DNA of 49,133 bases, from contig DVLA01000055.1 of assembly GCA_018715745.1 (NCBI GenBank), forward strand, positions 1 through 49,133. Direction: 5' to 3'. Position numbers and translations under genes: made by a program. The notes under the pieces were generated by a model that made no database searches, was not told the origin of the DNA, and saw only the letters and a program-made list of their open reading frames with translations. This document shows, in pieces, positions 8,877-16,149 of the stretch. Numbering within the stretch: position 1 is the first letter of the stretch; each line of letters opens with the position of its first letter. The DNA comes from Candidatus Coprenecus stercoripullorum. GTDB taxonomy: Bacteria; Bacteroidota; Bacteroidia; Bacteroidales; UBA932.

Positions 8877-8884
8877 CAAAAATA
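8877..8884 (-). promoter_or_regulatory. -7 promoter element TATTTTTG for the DPP IV gene
   Basis: A perfect TAnnTTTG element reads on the minus strand and ends 24 nt before the DPP IV ATG. A TTTC (8901-8904) near the -33 position is a 3/4 match. The predicted start of transcription lies about 15-20 nt upstream of the ATG. Confidence 0.6.
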
Positions 8885-8953
8885 ATTATATTTTACGTCT
8901 GAAATGCGCAGGATGAATTAAAAACTTGTGCGCCTCGGCAATTGCAAACAAGC

Positions 8954-8996
8954 TTGCATTGCTCTCGGCTTCTCGCTATATTTGTGCGTATATTTG
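8954..8996 (+). promoter_or_regulatory. Two tandem TATATTTG promoter elements for the hydrogenase operon
   Basis: Perfect TATATTTG copies lie at 8977-8984 and 8989-8996, 12 bp apart. TTGC at 8954-8957 sits 19 bp before the first and is a plausible -33 element. The first promoter would give a leader of about 10-15 nt. The second ends 5 nt before the ATG at 9002 and would give a leaderless mRNA. Confidence 0.65.
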
Positions 8997-9001
8997 CAGA
9001 A

Positions 9002-9793
9002 ATGATAAGGGCTTTGTTTTTTGATATTGACGGTACGCTGGTGAGTTTCAATACCCACAGGATACCGGAATCTGCCGTGGAAGCCCTTTCGGCAGCAAAA
9101 GGGAAAGGGCTGTCCATATTCATATCGACAGGAAGGCCCTGGCCCATGGTAAACAATGTAAACAATCTGGCTGATGCAGGCCGGTATATAGACGGTTACA
9201 TTACGGTCAACGGGGCCTATTGTTTTATCGGTGACAGGACTGTCTCCATAACCCCTATTCCCGAAGGGGACGTAGCCTTATCGGTTGACAAGTCGGATTT
9301 TTACCGTTATCCCATACTGATTGTCGGGAAGGACAGGGTCGCAATGCGCAATGGAAATGAGTTTGCCAGCCGGATAATGAGTGACATACTTAATGTTGGA
9401 CCGGAATTGTGGTCTGCACCTGTAGAAGAGGTCCTTTCCGATGATGTACTGCAACTTACTCCATTTGTTCCCGAAGTCGGGGAGGCAGGGTTTATGGAAG
9501 GCCTTTCAGGAAGCCATGCTGCGCGTTGGCACGAGGCATTCATAGATGTGACGGCCAACGGGGCGGACAAGGGGAGTGCCATGGAGACCATGTGCATGGC
9601 AACCGGCATATTGCCGTCGCAGGCTATGGCTTTCGGTGACGGCGGAAACGATATTGCGATTATCAGGAAGGCAGGGATAGGCGTGGCTATGGGAAATGCG
9701 TCCGTCTATGTAAAGGACGCCGCTGATTATGTCACCCGGGATGTGGACAGTGACGGCCTGTATTATGCGTTGGAACATTGGAATGTAATATGA
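9002..9793 (+). CDS. Cof-type HAD-superfamily hydrolase
   Basis: A 263-residue cytoplasmic phosphatase of the Cof/HAD-IIB subfamily. Motif I is FFDIDGTL with the nucleophile Asp near residue 8, motif II is FISTGRP and motif IV is AFGDGGNDIAII. The cap domain lies between motifs II and III, as in sugar-phosphate and FMN phosphatases of this family. The substrate cannot be read from the sequence. The track ORF starts at 8942, but the leader crosses both promoter elements, so the ATG at 9002 (MIRALFF) is the real start. The next gene begins inside its stop codon (ATGA), which places it in the sensory-hydrogenase operon. Confidence 0.9.
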   Translation: MIRALFFDIDGTLVSFNTHRIPESAVEALSAAKGKGLSIFISTGRPWPMVNNVNNLADAGRYIDGYITVNGAYCFIGDRTVSITPIPEGDVALSVDKSDFYRYPILIVGKDRVAMRNGNEFASRIMSDILNVGPELWSAPVEEVLSDDVLQLTPFVPEVGEAGFMEGLSGSHAARWHEAFIDVTANGADKGSAMETMCMATGILPSQAMAFGDGGNDIAIIRKAGIGVAMGNASVYVKDAADYVTRDVDSDGLYYALEHWNVI

Positions 9794-10071
9794 AAATGAC
9801 AGTTAAGATATGCGTGGGAAGCTCCTGTCATCTTAAAGGCTCGCCTGATGTAATAGAGGTCATGCAGGAGATAATAAAAAAGTATGGGGTCGGGGACCGG
9901 ATAGAACTGCAGGCTACGTTCTGTCTGGGCTTTTGTGCTGAAGGCGTATCCATGCAGGTTGATCCTGGAGAACCCTCGGAAGACGGAGTATACTGCCTGC
10001 ACGGCGTAAACAAGTTCAATGCGGAAGAGAAGTTTTTATCTGAAATATTCCCTAAGCTGACTGACGTATGA
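9790..10071 (+). CDS. NuoE/thioredoxin-like [2Fe-2S] ferredoxin domain protein
   Basis: A 93-residue protein with the thioredoxin-like [2Fe-2S] fold of the complex I 24-kDa subunit (NuoE) and of HydC/HndA hydrogenase subunits. Cys8 and Cys13 (CVGSSC) and Cys45 and Cys49 (CLGFC) supply the expected CxxxxC...CxxxC ligands. It lacks the N-terminal helical part of full NuoE, so it is the short stand-alone version. The ATG at 9790 overlaps the upstream stop, and its own stop overlaps the hydrogenase start, which indicates translational coupling. It probably passes electrons to or from the hydrogenase-like partner; a purely sensory redox role is also possible. Confidence 0.88.
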   Translation: MKMTVKICVGSSCHLKGSPDVIEVMQEIIKKYGVGDRIELQATFCLGFCAEGVSMQVDPGEPSEDGVYCLHGVNKFNAEEKFLSEIFPKLTDV

Positions 10072-11783
10072 AAGAGTATCTTGATTTTAAGAAAGCCCGG
10101 TGCAAGGACTGCTACAAGTGCCTGCGGGACTGTCCTGTCAAGGCCATAGAGGTTAAGGACCATCAGGCAAGGATAATAAAGGAGAGATGTATTCTTTGCG
10201 GACGCTGTACCGTAGTATGCCCGCAGAATGCCAAGATTGTGCATAGTGAGAAGGATGTTGTCGAAGATCTGCTGCTTTCAGGGGCTGAAGTGGTGGCAAG
10301 CGTGGCCCCTTCTTTTGTATCCTCTTTCCATATAGGCAGTTTCGCCGCAATGGAGAAAGTCCTTTACAAAATCGGATTTTCCTTTGCGGAGGAGACGTCG
10401 GTAGGGGCCAATGTGGTTACGAAAGAGTACGCGAGGCTGATGAGTACAGGCAAGTATTCAAATTTTATTACATCCGCCTGTCCGGCCCTCTGCCGCCTGA
10501 TTCAGGAGTATCATCCCGATGCCTTGAAGTATCTGGCCCAGGTGGATTCGCCCATGGTGGCCCATGCCAAGATTATCAAGGCCGAGCATCCTCAGGCGAA
10601 AATAGTGTTTATCGGCCCGTGCATAGCCAAGAAAAGGGAGGCGTATGAGAGCGGGCTTGTAGACGGGGTGCTTACTTTCGAGGATCTCAGGGCCCTTATG
10701 GTTGAAAGGGGGCTTGTTTTCGACGAGGCGGATTCGTGGGGCGGTACCCCGAGCTGCAGGACCGGTTATGCAAACAAATCAAAGGCTTATCCTATACGCA
10801 GGGGTATAATCCATTCGTTTGAAAGACGTCCTGCCGGATACGAATATTTTGCCGTGGACGGGCCTGAAAGGTGTGTTACGGTGTTGGAGAATATCGACAA
10901 GGTGCAGGGCGTGTTTTTCGAGATGAACATGTGCGAGAATGCTTGCGTGGGCGGGCCGTGCAGCATGGTAGACGAGGGTGGAGCGGTAAAGGCCGCTTTC
11001 GACGTGCGCACTTATGTACGCAAGGAATGCGAGTCCATGCCGCCTGAAAGGGATGACCTGCAATTGCCGGATGTGAATATCGCAAAAGCCTATCCGAAAA
11101 TAGGCGGGACCGGCAGTATGCCTACGGAAGAGCAGATCATCGAGATTCTGAGGAAGACAGGGAAGACGAGGCCGGAGGATGAACTGGATTGCGGGGCGTG
11201 CGGATACCGTTCGTGCAGGGAAAAGGCCTGGGCCGTATTCAACGGTTATGCGGGAATAGAGATATGCCTGCCGTTCATGAGGGAAAGGGCGGAGTCCATG
11301 TCCTATGAGATTATCCATAACTCACCAGAAGGAATCGTGGTCATAGACAGGGATATGAATATCGTAGACATTAATGCCAAGGCCAAAGAGCTTCTCGGCA
11401 TTACGGCTGTCAGCCTGAAGGGTATGCCTGCGGTGGACTTTTTCAACCCGTCGGAGTTCCTGATAGCTTATTCGGAGGGCAAACCTTTGGTTCACAAGCG
11501 TATATATGTTATGGAGACAAAGAAGCATATCGATTTGTCCATAAGCATATTGAAAAATAACGACATTCTCTTCGGCATAATGAAGGATGTGACTGATCAG
11601 GTTTGTTATAACGAAAGACTGTCGAAGATGAAGATGGAAACCCTGGTGACGACGGATGAGATGATAAAGAAACAAATGCGGGTTGCACAGGAGATAGCAT
11701 CCCTGCTCGGAGAGACTACGGCGGAGACCAAGGTGGCTTTGCTTAAACTTAAGAAAACGCTTCAACAGGAAGAAGATAAATGA
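10068..11783 (+). CDS. PAS-containing [FeFe] hydrogenase-like protein, sensory group C type (HydS-like)
   Basis: A 571-residue protein with four modules. Residues 10-55 carry two [4Fe-4S] motifs (C12/15/18/22 and C41/44/47/51). Residues about 70-320 form the H-cluster domain, with ligands Cys138 (TSACP), Cys185 (GPCIAKK), and Cys289 and Cys293 (MCENAC). Residues 370-402 form an extra Fe-S domain (C375, C378, C383, C400). Residues about 405-515 form a PAS domain, followed by a helical tail. In catalytic hydrogenases TSACP reads TSCCP; here the proton-relay cysteine is Ala137. That substitution plus the PAS domain fits sensory group C enzymes, which are known to neighbour PP2C/SpoIIE phosphatases, as here. 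No HydE, HydF or HydG maturase is in the window. Low-rate catalysis cannot be excluded. Confidence 0.88.
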   Translation: MKEYLDFKKARCKDCYKCLRDCPVKAIEVKDHQARIIKERCILCGRCTVVCPQNAKIVHSEKDVVEDLLLSGAEVVASVAPSFVSSFHIGSFAAMEKVLYKIGFSFAEETSVGANVVTKEYARLMSTGKYSNFITSACPALCRLIQEYHPDALKYLAQVDSPMVAHAKIIKAEHPQAKIVFIGPCIAKKREAYESGLVDGVLTFEDLRALMVERGLVFDEADSWGGTPSCRTGYANKSKAYPIRRGIIHSFERRPAGYEYFAVDGPERCVTVLENIDKVQGVFFEMNMCENACVGGPCSMVDEGGAVKAAFDVRTYVRKECESMPPERDDLQLPDVNIAKAYPKIGGTGSMPTEEQIIEILRKTGKTRPEDELDCGACGYRSCREKAWAVFNGYAGIEICLPFMRERAESMSYEIIHNSPEGIVVIDRDMNIVDINAKAKELLGITAVSLKGMPAVDFFNPSEFLIAYSEGKPLVHKRIYVMETKKHIDLSISILKNNDILFGIMKDVTDQVCYNERLSKMKMETLVTTDEMIKKQMRVAQEIASLLGETTAETKVALLKLKKTLQQEEDK

Positions 11784-12946
11784 TGACCGACCCATTTGTA
11801 GAGTACGGATATGTCTCTTTGAACAAGTACGGAGAAGAGCTTTGCGGCGACAAGGTTGAATGTACTTCCAGCCACGGGCATATTACCGTGGTTCTCGCGG
11901 ACGGGCTGGGCAGCGGTGTGAAGGCTAACATATTGTCTACCTTGTCTTCCAAGATATTGTGTACAATGGTTGACAATGATATGCCGATTGAAGAGTGTGT
12001 GGAGACCATGATACAGACCCTTCCGGTATGCAAGGTGCGGGGGGTGGCGTATTCGACATTCTCTGTCATACATGTGGACATGGAAGGCAGGGGCAATCTT
12101 TTCGAATTCGACAACCCGCAGGCAATATATTATCATGACGGGCATTGCCGGGATTTCGAGAGGACACCTATGGATGTGCTGGGCAAGAAGGTGTACCATA
12201 CGAAGCTCGCCCTTGAGGAAAATGATGCCGTGCTGATAATGTCCGACGGTACGATACATGCCGGTATCGGTATGGTACTGAATTTCGGGTGGGACAGGAA
12301 AGAGATAATGGAGCATCTCGACAGGAACATCAAGCCTGGGATGTCCGCCCGTTGTATAGCATGGTTGCTGGCATCGGCATGCAATGACCTGTATATGGAC
12401 AAGCCCGGGGACGATACTACCGTTGCCGCATTGAGGTTGCGCAGGGCCTGCCGCGTCCATCTGATGGTCGGCCCTCCGGTAGACAAGGAAAAGGATGACT
12501 ACTATGTCTCCCGTTTCATGGAAGGGAACTGCAAGAAGATAGTATGCGGCGGAACGACATCGCAGGTTGTATCACGCTATCTCAAGACTTCCGTGAGGAC
12601 CAGTCTCGACTTTCCGGACAAGGATGTGCCCCCCATAGGGTATATAGACGGTATAGACCTTACGACGGAAGGTGTAATAACGTTAAGGAAGCTGTTGGAC
12701 CTGTGCGATAAATATGTTTCATCCAATGACCTTTCCCCCAAGACGTTCAACAAGAAAGACGGGGCGTCCCTGCTGGCGGAGATGCTGCTTGAGGAAGCCA
12801 CGCACGTTACCTTTTTCGTCGGACAGGGCATGAACAAGGCCCATCAGGGGCTGCCTATCGACATTACCATGAAGCTGAAACTTGTGGAAAGACTTGCAGC
12901 GAACCTGGAAGCGGCGGGGAAAGTGGTGGAGATACACTATATGTGA
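11780..12946 (+). CDS. SpoIIE/PP2C-type serine phosphatase, hydrogenase-associated
   Basis: A 388-residue cytoplasmic protein. The first 220 residues form a SpoIIE-type PPM phosphatase domain with metal-binding motifs GDK (23-25), ADGLGSG (Asp41), MSDG (Asp156) and a C-terminal GDDTT (210-214). It is not fused to a sensor or membrane domain. Residues about 225-388 form an additional C-terminal region containing CGGTT and a helical end, which I cannot assign. The start overlaps the hydrogenase stop by 4 bp, so it is probably the output partner of the PAS hydrogenase, acting on an unseen phosphoprotein such as an anti-anti-sigma factor. No such partner gene is in the window. Confidence 0.88.
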   Translation: MMTDPFVEYGYVSLNKYGEELCGDKVECTSSHGHITVVLADGLGSGVKANILSTLSSKILCTMVDNDMPIEECVETMIQTLPVCKVRGVAYSTFSVIHVDMEGRGNLFEFDNPQAIYYHDGHCRDFERTPMDVLGKKVYHTKLALEENDAVLIMSDGTIHAGIGMVLNFGWDRKEIMEHLDRNIKPGMSARCIAWLLASACNDLYMDKPGDDTTVAALRLRRACRVHLMVGPPVDKEKDDYYVSRFMEGNCKKIVCGGTTSQVVSRYLKTSVRTSLDFPDKDVPPIGYIDGIDLTTEGVITLRKLLDLCDKYVSSNDLSPKTFNKKDGASLLAEMLLEEATHVTFFVGQGMNKAHQGLPIDITMKLKLVERLAANLEAAGKVVEIHYM

Positions 12947-13648
12947 TTATTCCCGTCCCGTTGTTGGGAATGTGACTGATTCCAGGACCTGTATGTTCTC
13001 GATATTCCCCTTTTTATCGTAGACGGTCTGTTTTACGCAGCCTATGCCTTTGGCGTACCAAGTCTTTACGGTATTTGTCCTGGTGCCGATTATCCTGGTC
13101 TCCTGTTTCTCTTCGATGAGCCAGCAGTCGAAAGTGCCTGCCGGTACGGATATGCTGTCATGGTCCGTGATTTTCCTGTCGATGGTGCGGATGGTCGATC
13201 CCATCCGTCCGACCTTTACTTCAATGATTCCGTCGGGAATATCCGTCCCCACCGAAAGTTCAGGAGGGATGGAACTTGCATCACCCTTTGAAATAAGATC
13301 CTGTACCCTCATGACTTTCGCCGCATCGTGCATGCGTGAAACAGTTGTCTCCCCGCCTACTGTCACTTCCATTTCTATGCCGTTCCCGTCGAACATTGCG
13401 CTTCCGTCAGCATTGAAGAAAGTCTGGTCGAAAACTACGCGGCCCTTTTCAAGGGTCCCTTCTGCCTCGGCTACTTTGATTACATAATAGCTTTGAATCA
13501 TGTTGTCCGCATCATAGTTTGCATAACGCAACTCCATCCCCGGAGTTATGGGGCAGAACCCGGATCTGTCATAGCCGGCTGCTGTCAGGCTGCATGCGAA
13601 AAGCATGGCAACCATTATGGAAATGATGCGATCAGTCGTTGTTGTCAT
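12947..13648 (-). CDS. Exported TapB/DUF3108-like protein
   Basis: A 233-residue protein with a signal peptide (RIISIMVAMLFACSLTAAG). The body is predicted to be beta-rich and has features of the TapB/DUF3108-like family: an opening PITPGMELRYANYD strand, a central VPAGTFDCW motif and a late TWYAKGIGCVKQ motif. Family members are exported or periplasmic, but their molecular role is not established. The ATG at 13648 overlaps the end of the upstream CBS-domain gene by 17 bp and is kept because it gives the signal peptide a charged n-region. The stop lies directly against the SpoIIE gene stop with no spacer. Confidence 0.75.
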   Translation of the reverse strand: MTTTTDRIISIMVAMLFACSLTAAGYDRSGFCPITPGMELRYANYDADNMIQSYYVIKVAEAEGTLEKGRVVFDQTFFNADGSAMFDGNGIEMEVTVGGETTVSRMHDAAKVMRVQDLISKGDASSIPPELSVGTDIPDGIIEVKVGRMGSTIRTIDRKITDHDSISVPAGTFDCWLIEEKQETRIIGTRTNTVKTWYAKGIGCVKQTVYDKKGNIENIQVLESVTFPTTGRE

Positions 13649-14912
13649 TGTTCTTGTTTCTGGTTACCAGTACCTTGTCTATGCGTGCCCCGTCCATGTC
13701 CACCACTTCAAAGGTGAAGCCGTTCCATGTTGCCTTTTCTCCCGAGTGCGGGACATGTTCGAGCAGTTCGAGTATCAGCCCTCCTACCGTGTTGTAGTCG
13801 TTGTCCGCAGACAGTTCCTCCAGGTCGAAGTGGGCCAGGAAATCGTAGAACGAACATTGTCCGTCTACAAGCCAGCCGTCCCCGGCCTTTCTTTCGATGA
13901 TATCCGGCTCGTCTTCGTCAATTGAACCGATGAGCCCTTCAAGTATGTCCTTGTATGTGACGATACCCTGGCACACCCCGAATTCATCGCAGACCAGCCC
14001 GTAGGATACATGCTGTTCCTTCATCTGCTCAAGGACATTGTAGATGTCGGTATATTCATGGAAATATTGTACCGGGCGGATGATCTTGTCTATATCGAAG
14101 CCGTCCTTTTCCAGCTTCCCGAAAAGGTCTTTAAGGTAGACGACTCCCACTATATTGTCGAGGCTGCCTTCCCCTACGGGATAGACTTCGAATAGATTCT
14201 CCTGGACAGTGGTATTTATTTCCTCCTTGGTCATGTTCCTGTCTATCCATACAATCTCGTTGCGGCTGGTCATTATGGATTCTATGTCCCTGTCTCCAAG
14301 ATAGAATACCCGTTCTACTATATCCTGCTCCACTTCCTGTACCTCCCCGTCTTCCTTGCCTTCCGCAATCATGGACTTTATTTCCTCTTCTGTCACTTTC
14401 GATTCCTTTTCGGAAATTCTCAGGATTTTCGAAATCCCGTTTGTGGTCTTTTCAAGAATCCATACGAAAGGGCTTGCAATCCACGACAGTACCAGCATGG
14501 GGCCGGACATGGCCTTGGTGATCCTCTCCGGAGCGCTCATGCCGATCCTTTTTGGTATAAGCTCTCCGAGGATGATGGACAGGAATGTTACGATAACGAC
14601 GATAATTGTCTCCGCCACGGCTTCTGCCGAAGATGCTCCGACGCCTGCGCCGATGAGGACCGCAGCCAGATCGTCCGCAATCTTCTCTCCCGAAAAGAGA
14701 CCGGTCAGAATACCTATCAGTGTTATCCCTATCTGTACGGTAGAAAGAAACCTGCTTGGCTTGTCTATGAGGTTCAGTGCTGTTTTGGCTGACTTGCTTC
14801 CTCGTTTTACGTCAGCGCTGATACTTGATTTCTTGGCGCGTACCAATGCCATCTCGCTCATGGAGAACAGTCCGTTGAGGAAGATAAGCAGTAGAATTAT
14901 TACAATTTCCAT
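13632..14912 (-). CDS. CNNM/DUF21 and CBS-pair membrane protein (CorC/HlyC family)
   Basis: A 426-residue inner-membrane protein of the family often annotated as hemolysin-like or magnesium/cobalt efflux protein. The N-terminal DUF21/CNNM domain (about residues 1-170) has an initial membrane helix, the motif SMSEMALV and a later ILGELIPKR. Two CBS domains follow at about 205-325 (including DEFGVCQGIVTYKD), and a CorC_HlyC C-terminal domain ends the protein. CNNM relatives transport or sense Mg2+, but the substrate here is inferred. The protein ends in an Asn/Asp-rich tail (RNKNNDNND). It overlaps the downstream TapB-like gene by 17 bp and has its own TATTTTTG promoter. Confidence 0.92.
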   Translation of the reverse strand: MEIVIILLLIFLNGLFSMSEMALVRAKKSSISADVKRGSKSAKTALNLIDKPSRFLSTVQIGITLIGILTGLFSGEKIADDLAAVLIGAGVGASSAEAVAETIIVVIVTFLSIILGELIPKRIGMSAPERITKAMSGPMLVLSWIASPFVWILEKTTNGISKILRISEKESKVTEEEIKSMIAEGKEDGEVQEVEQDIVERVFYLGDRDIESIMTSRNEIVWIDRNMTKEEINTTVQENLFEVYPVGEGSLDNIVGVVYLKDLFGKLEKDGFDIDKIIRPVQYFHEYTDIYNVLEQMKEQHVSYGLVCDEFGVCQGIVTYKDILEGLIGSIDEDEPDIIERKAGDGWLVDGQCSFYDFLAHFDLEELSADNDYNTVGGLILELLEHVPHSGEKATWNGFTFEVVDMDGARIDKVLVTRNKNNDNND

Positions 14913-14928
14913 ATATGTTCAGTCGGCA

Positions 14929-14936
14929 CAAAAATA
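14929..14936 (-). promoter_or_regulatory. -7 promoter element TATTTTTG for the CBS-domain gene
   Basis: A perfect TAnnTTTG element on the minus strand ends 16 nt before the ATG of the CNNM/CBS gene. It lies in the 37-bp gap after the thymidine kinase stop. No clear -33 TTTG is seen. Confidence 0.5.
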
Positions 14937-14949
14937 GATAAATTTTGCG

Positions 14950-15522
14950 TCATTCGCCATTTTTGATCATTTTGTCAAAACAATGGCGGCAAAGGGGCTC
15001 GTAAATGTCTTTTTCCCCGAGTTCTACGAGTCTGTCGCTTTTTGTGAGCCTGTGGGAACGCAGGGCCGGGTCACCGCAGCGGACACATATTGCATGGACT
15101 TTGTCTACATGCTCTGCCACAGCCATAAGGGCAGGCATCGGACCGAAAGGCTTTCCGAGGTAGTCCATGTCAAGCCCTGCTGCTATTACGCGGATACCCT
15201 GGGATGCAAGGATGTTGCATACGTCCACGATTCCTTCGTCAAAAAACTGGGCTTCGTCTATACCGACTACATCGACCTCTGACGCAAGCAGAAGGATGCT
15301 TGCGGAAGATTCGACAGGGGTAGAGCGGATCGAGTTGGAGTCGTGGGATACGACCTCTTCTTCCGAATATCTGGTATCGACTGCCGGCTTGAATATCTCC
15401 ACCCTTAGATGGGCGATCTCCGCCCTGCGCAGCCTTCTTATAAGTTCTTCCGTTTTTCCGGAAAACATGGAGCCGCAAATGACCTCGATCTGTCCCGGTT
15501 TTTTTGCGTTTTCTAAAAACAT
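14950..15522 (-). CDS. tdk: Thymidine kinase
   Basis: This 190-residue type II thymidine kinase phosphorylates thymidine with ATP in the pyrimidine salvage pathway. The P-loop GSMFSGKT is at residues 17-24. The Walker B-like [10 protein letters not shown] carries the catalytic Glu in DEAQFF. Two CxxC pairs (CVRCG and CRHC) form the structural zinc site, and a [11 protein letters not shown] segment follows the lasso region. Length and motif order are standard. The gene has its own TAACTTTG promoter, which overlaps head-on with the promoter of the divergent plus-strand gene. Confidence 0.96.
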   Translation of the reverse strand: MFLENAKKPGQIEVICGSMFSGKTEELIRRLRRAEIAHLRVEIFKPAVDTRYSEEEVVSHDSNSIRSTPVESSASILLLASEVDVVGIDEAQFFDEGIVDVCNILASQGIRVIAAGLDMDYLGKPFGPMPALMAVAEHVDKVHAICVRCGDPALRSHRLTKSDRLVELGEKDIYEPLCRHCFDKMIKNGE

Positions 15523-15535
15523 TTCCCTATTTTTG
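15503..15535 (+). promoter_or_regulatory. Promoter TTTG-N21-TATTTTTG for the gene at 15573
   Basis: TTTG at 15503-15506 and TATTTTTG at 15528-15535 are separated by 21 bp, a good match to the Bacteroidetes housekeeping promoter. The -33 box lies inside the tdk coding region. The predicted transcription start near 15541 gives a leader of about 30 nt. Confidence 0.65.
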
Positions 15536-15550
15536 TCATTGATCAGTTTA

Positions 15551-15558
15551 CAAAGTTA
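15551..15558 (-). promoter_or_regulatory. -7 promoter element TAACTTTG for tdk
   Basis: A perfect TAnnTTTG element reads on the minus strand and ends 28 nt before the tdk ATG. Its predicted start lies near 15545, so the 5' ends of this transcript and the opposing plus-strand transcript would overlap or touch. Confidence 0.55.
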
Positions 15559-15572
15559 TATAAAAAAGGACA

Positions 15573-16145
15573 ATGCAGAGTAAGGGTTCAGATATCGGAA
15601 AGGCATTTGAAAATGTTGCCGGGGCTCTGACAGCGGAGCTCCGTTCACTCAGGATGGAGGTAGATGCCTTGCGGGAAGAGCTTTCGCTCTTGCGCAGACA
15701 GATACGGCAGACTCCGGCTGCCGTGGCGGAAACCGCCGCGACAGACAGGCCTTCGGCCTCTCCTGCAGGGGACGTCCCGGACACTGCGGCCTTTTCTTCA
15801 GGAAGCCGCACCGGAGCCGGGAATACTGGTCCGGAAAGGCCTGCCGTTTTCACCCGGGGATTCTACGGAGGCGGGCATGCGGCTGCCCAGGCATGGCGGA
15901 CAGACATACCGGGGGCAAGGGTGGAAGATGTCCGAGAGGCCTTCTCCCTGAATGATACGGCCTATTTTGTAAGGGAACTGTTCGGGTCCGACAGAGAGCA
16001 GTTCGATCTGACTGTGGAGCGGATTAACGATACTCTTTCATTCGAGGACGTTGTATCCGATATGAGGGCGGCTTTTCCCGAGTGGGATGAAAGTTCTGAT
16101 GAGGTATACAGGTTCTATATGGCCGTAAGGCGGAAGTACAGGTAG
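15573..16145 (+). CDS. Conserved protein of unknown function with coiled coil
   Basis: A 190-residue cytoplasmic protein with no recognised catalytic motif. Residues about 8-45 form a heptad-patterned coiled coil (LRSLRMEVDALREELSLL). Residues about 48-100 are a Pro/Ala/Ser-rich disordered linker. The C-terminal 70 residues (from about 122) form a compact helical domain with SLNDTAYFVRELFG, a pattern I associate with conserved but uncharacterised Bacteroidetes proteins. The domain repeats an acidic-aromatic theme (FEDVVSDMRAAFPEWD). It is the first gene of an operon with rsmI, 4 bp upstream, and the helix-hairpin-helix gene, so a role linked to translation or DNA is possible but not shown. 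Confidence 0.75.
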   Translation: MQSKGSDIGKAFENVAGALTAELRSLRMEVDALREELSLLRRQIRQTPAAVAETAATDRPSASPAGDVPDTAAFSSGSRTGAGNTGPERPAVFTRGFYGGGHAAAQAWRTDIPGARVEDVREAFSLNDTAYFVRELFGSDREQFDLTVERINDTLSFEDVVSDMRAAFPEWDESSDEVYRFYMAVRRKYR

Positions 16146-16149
16146 GATT

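Noticed and set aside
8938-8965. Imperfect palindrome around tgcaaacaagcttgca as an operator
   Set aside because: The inverted arms are only 5 bp and overlap the likely -33 region; chance occurrence is likely and no regulator is nearby.
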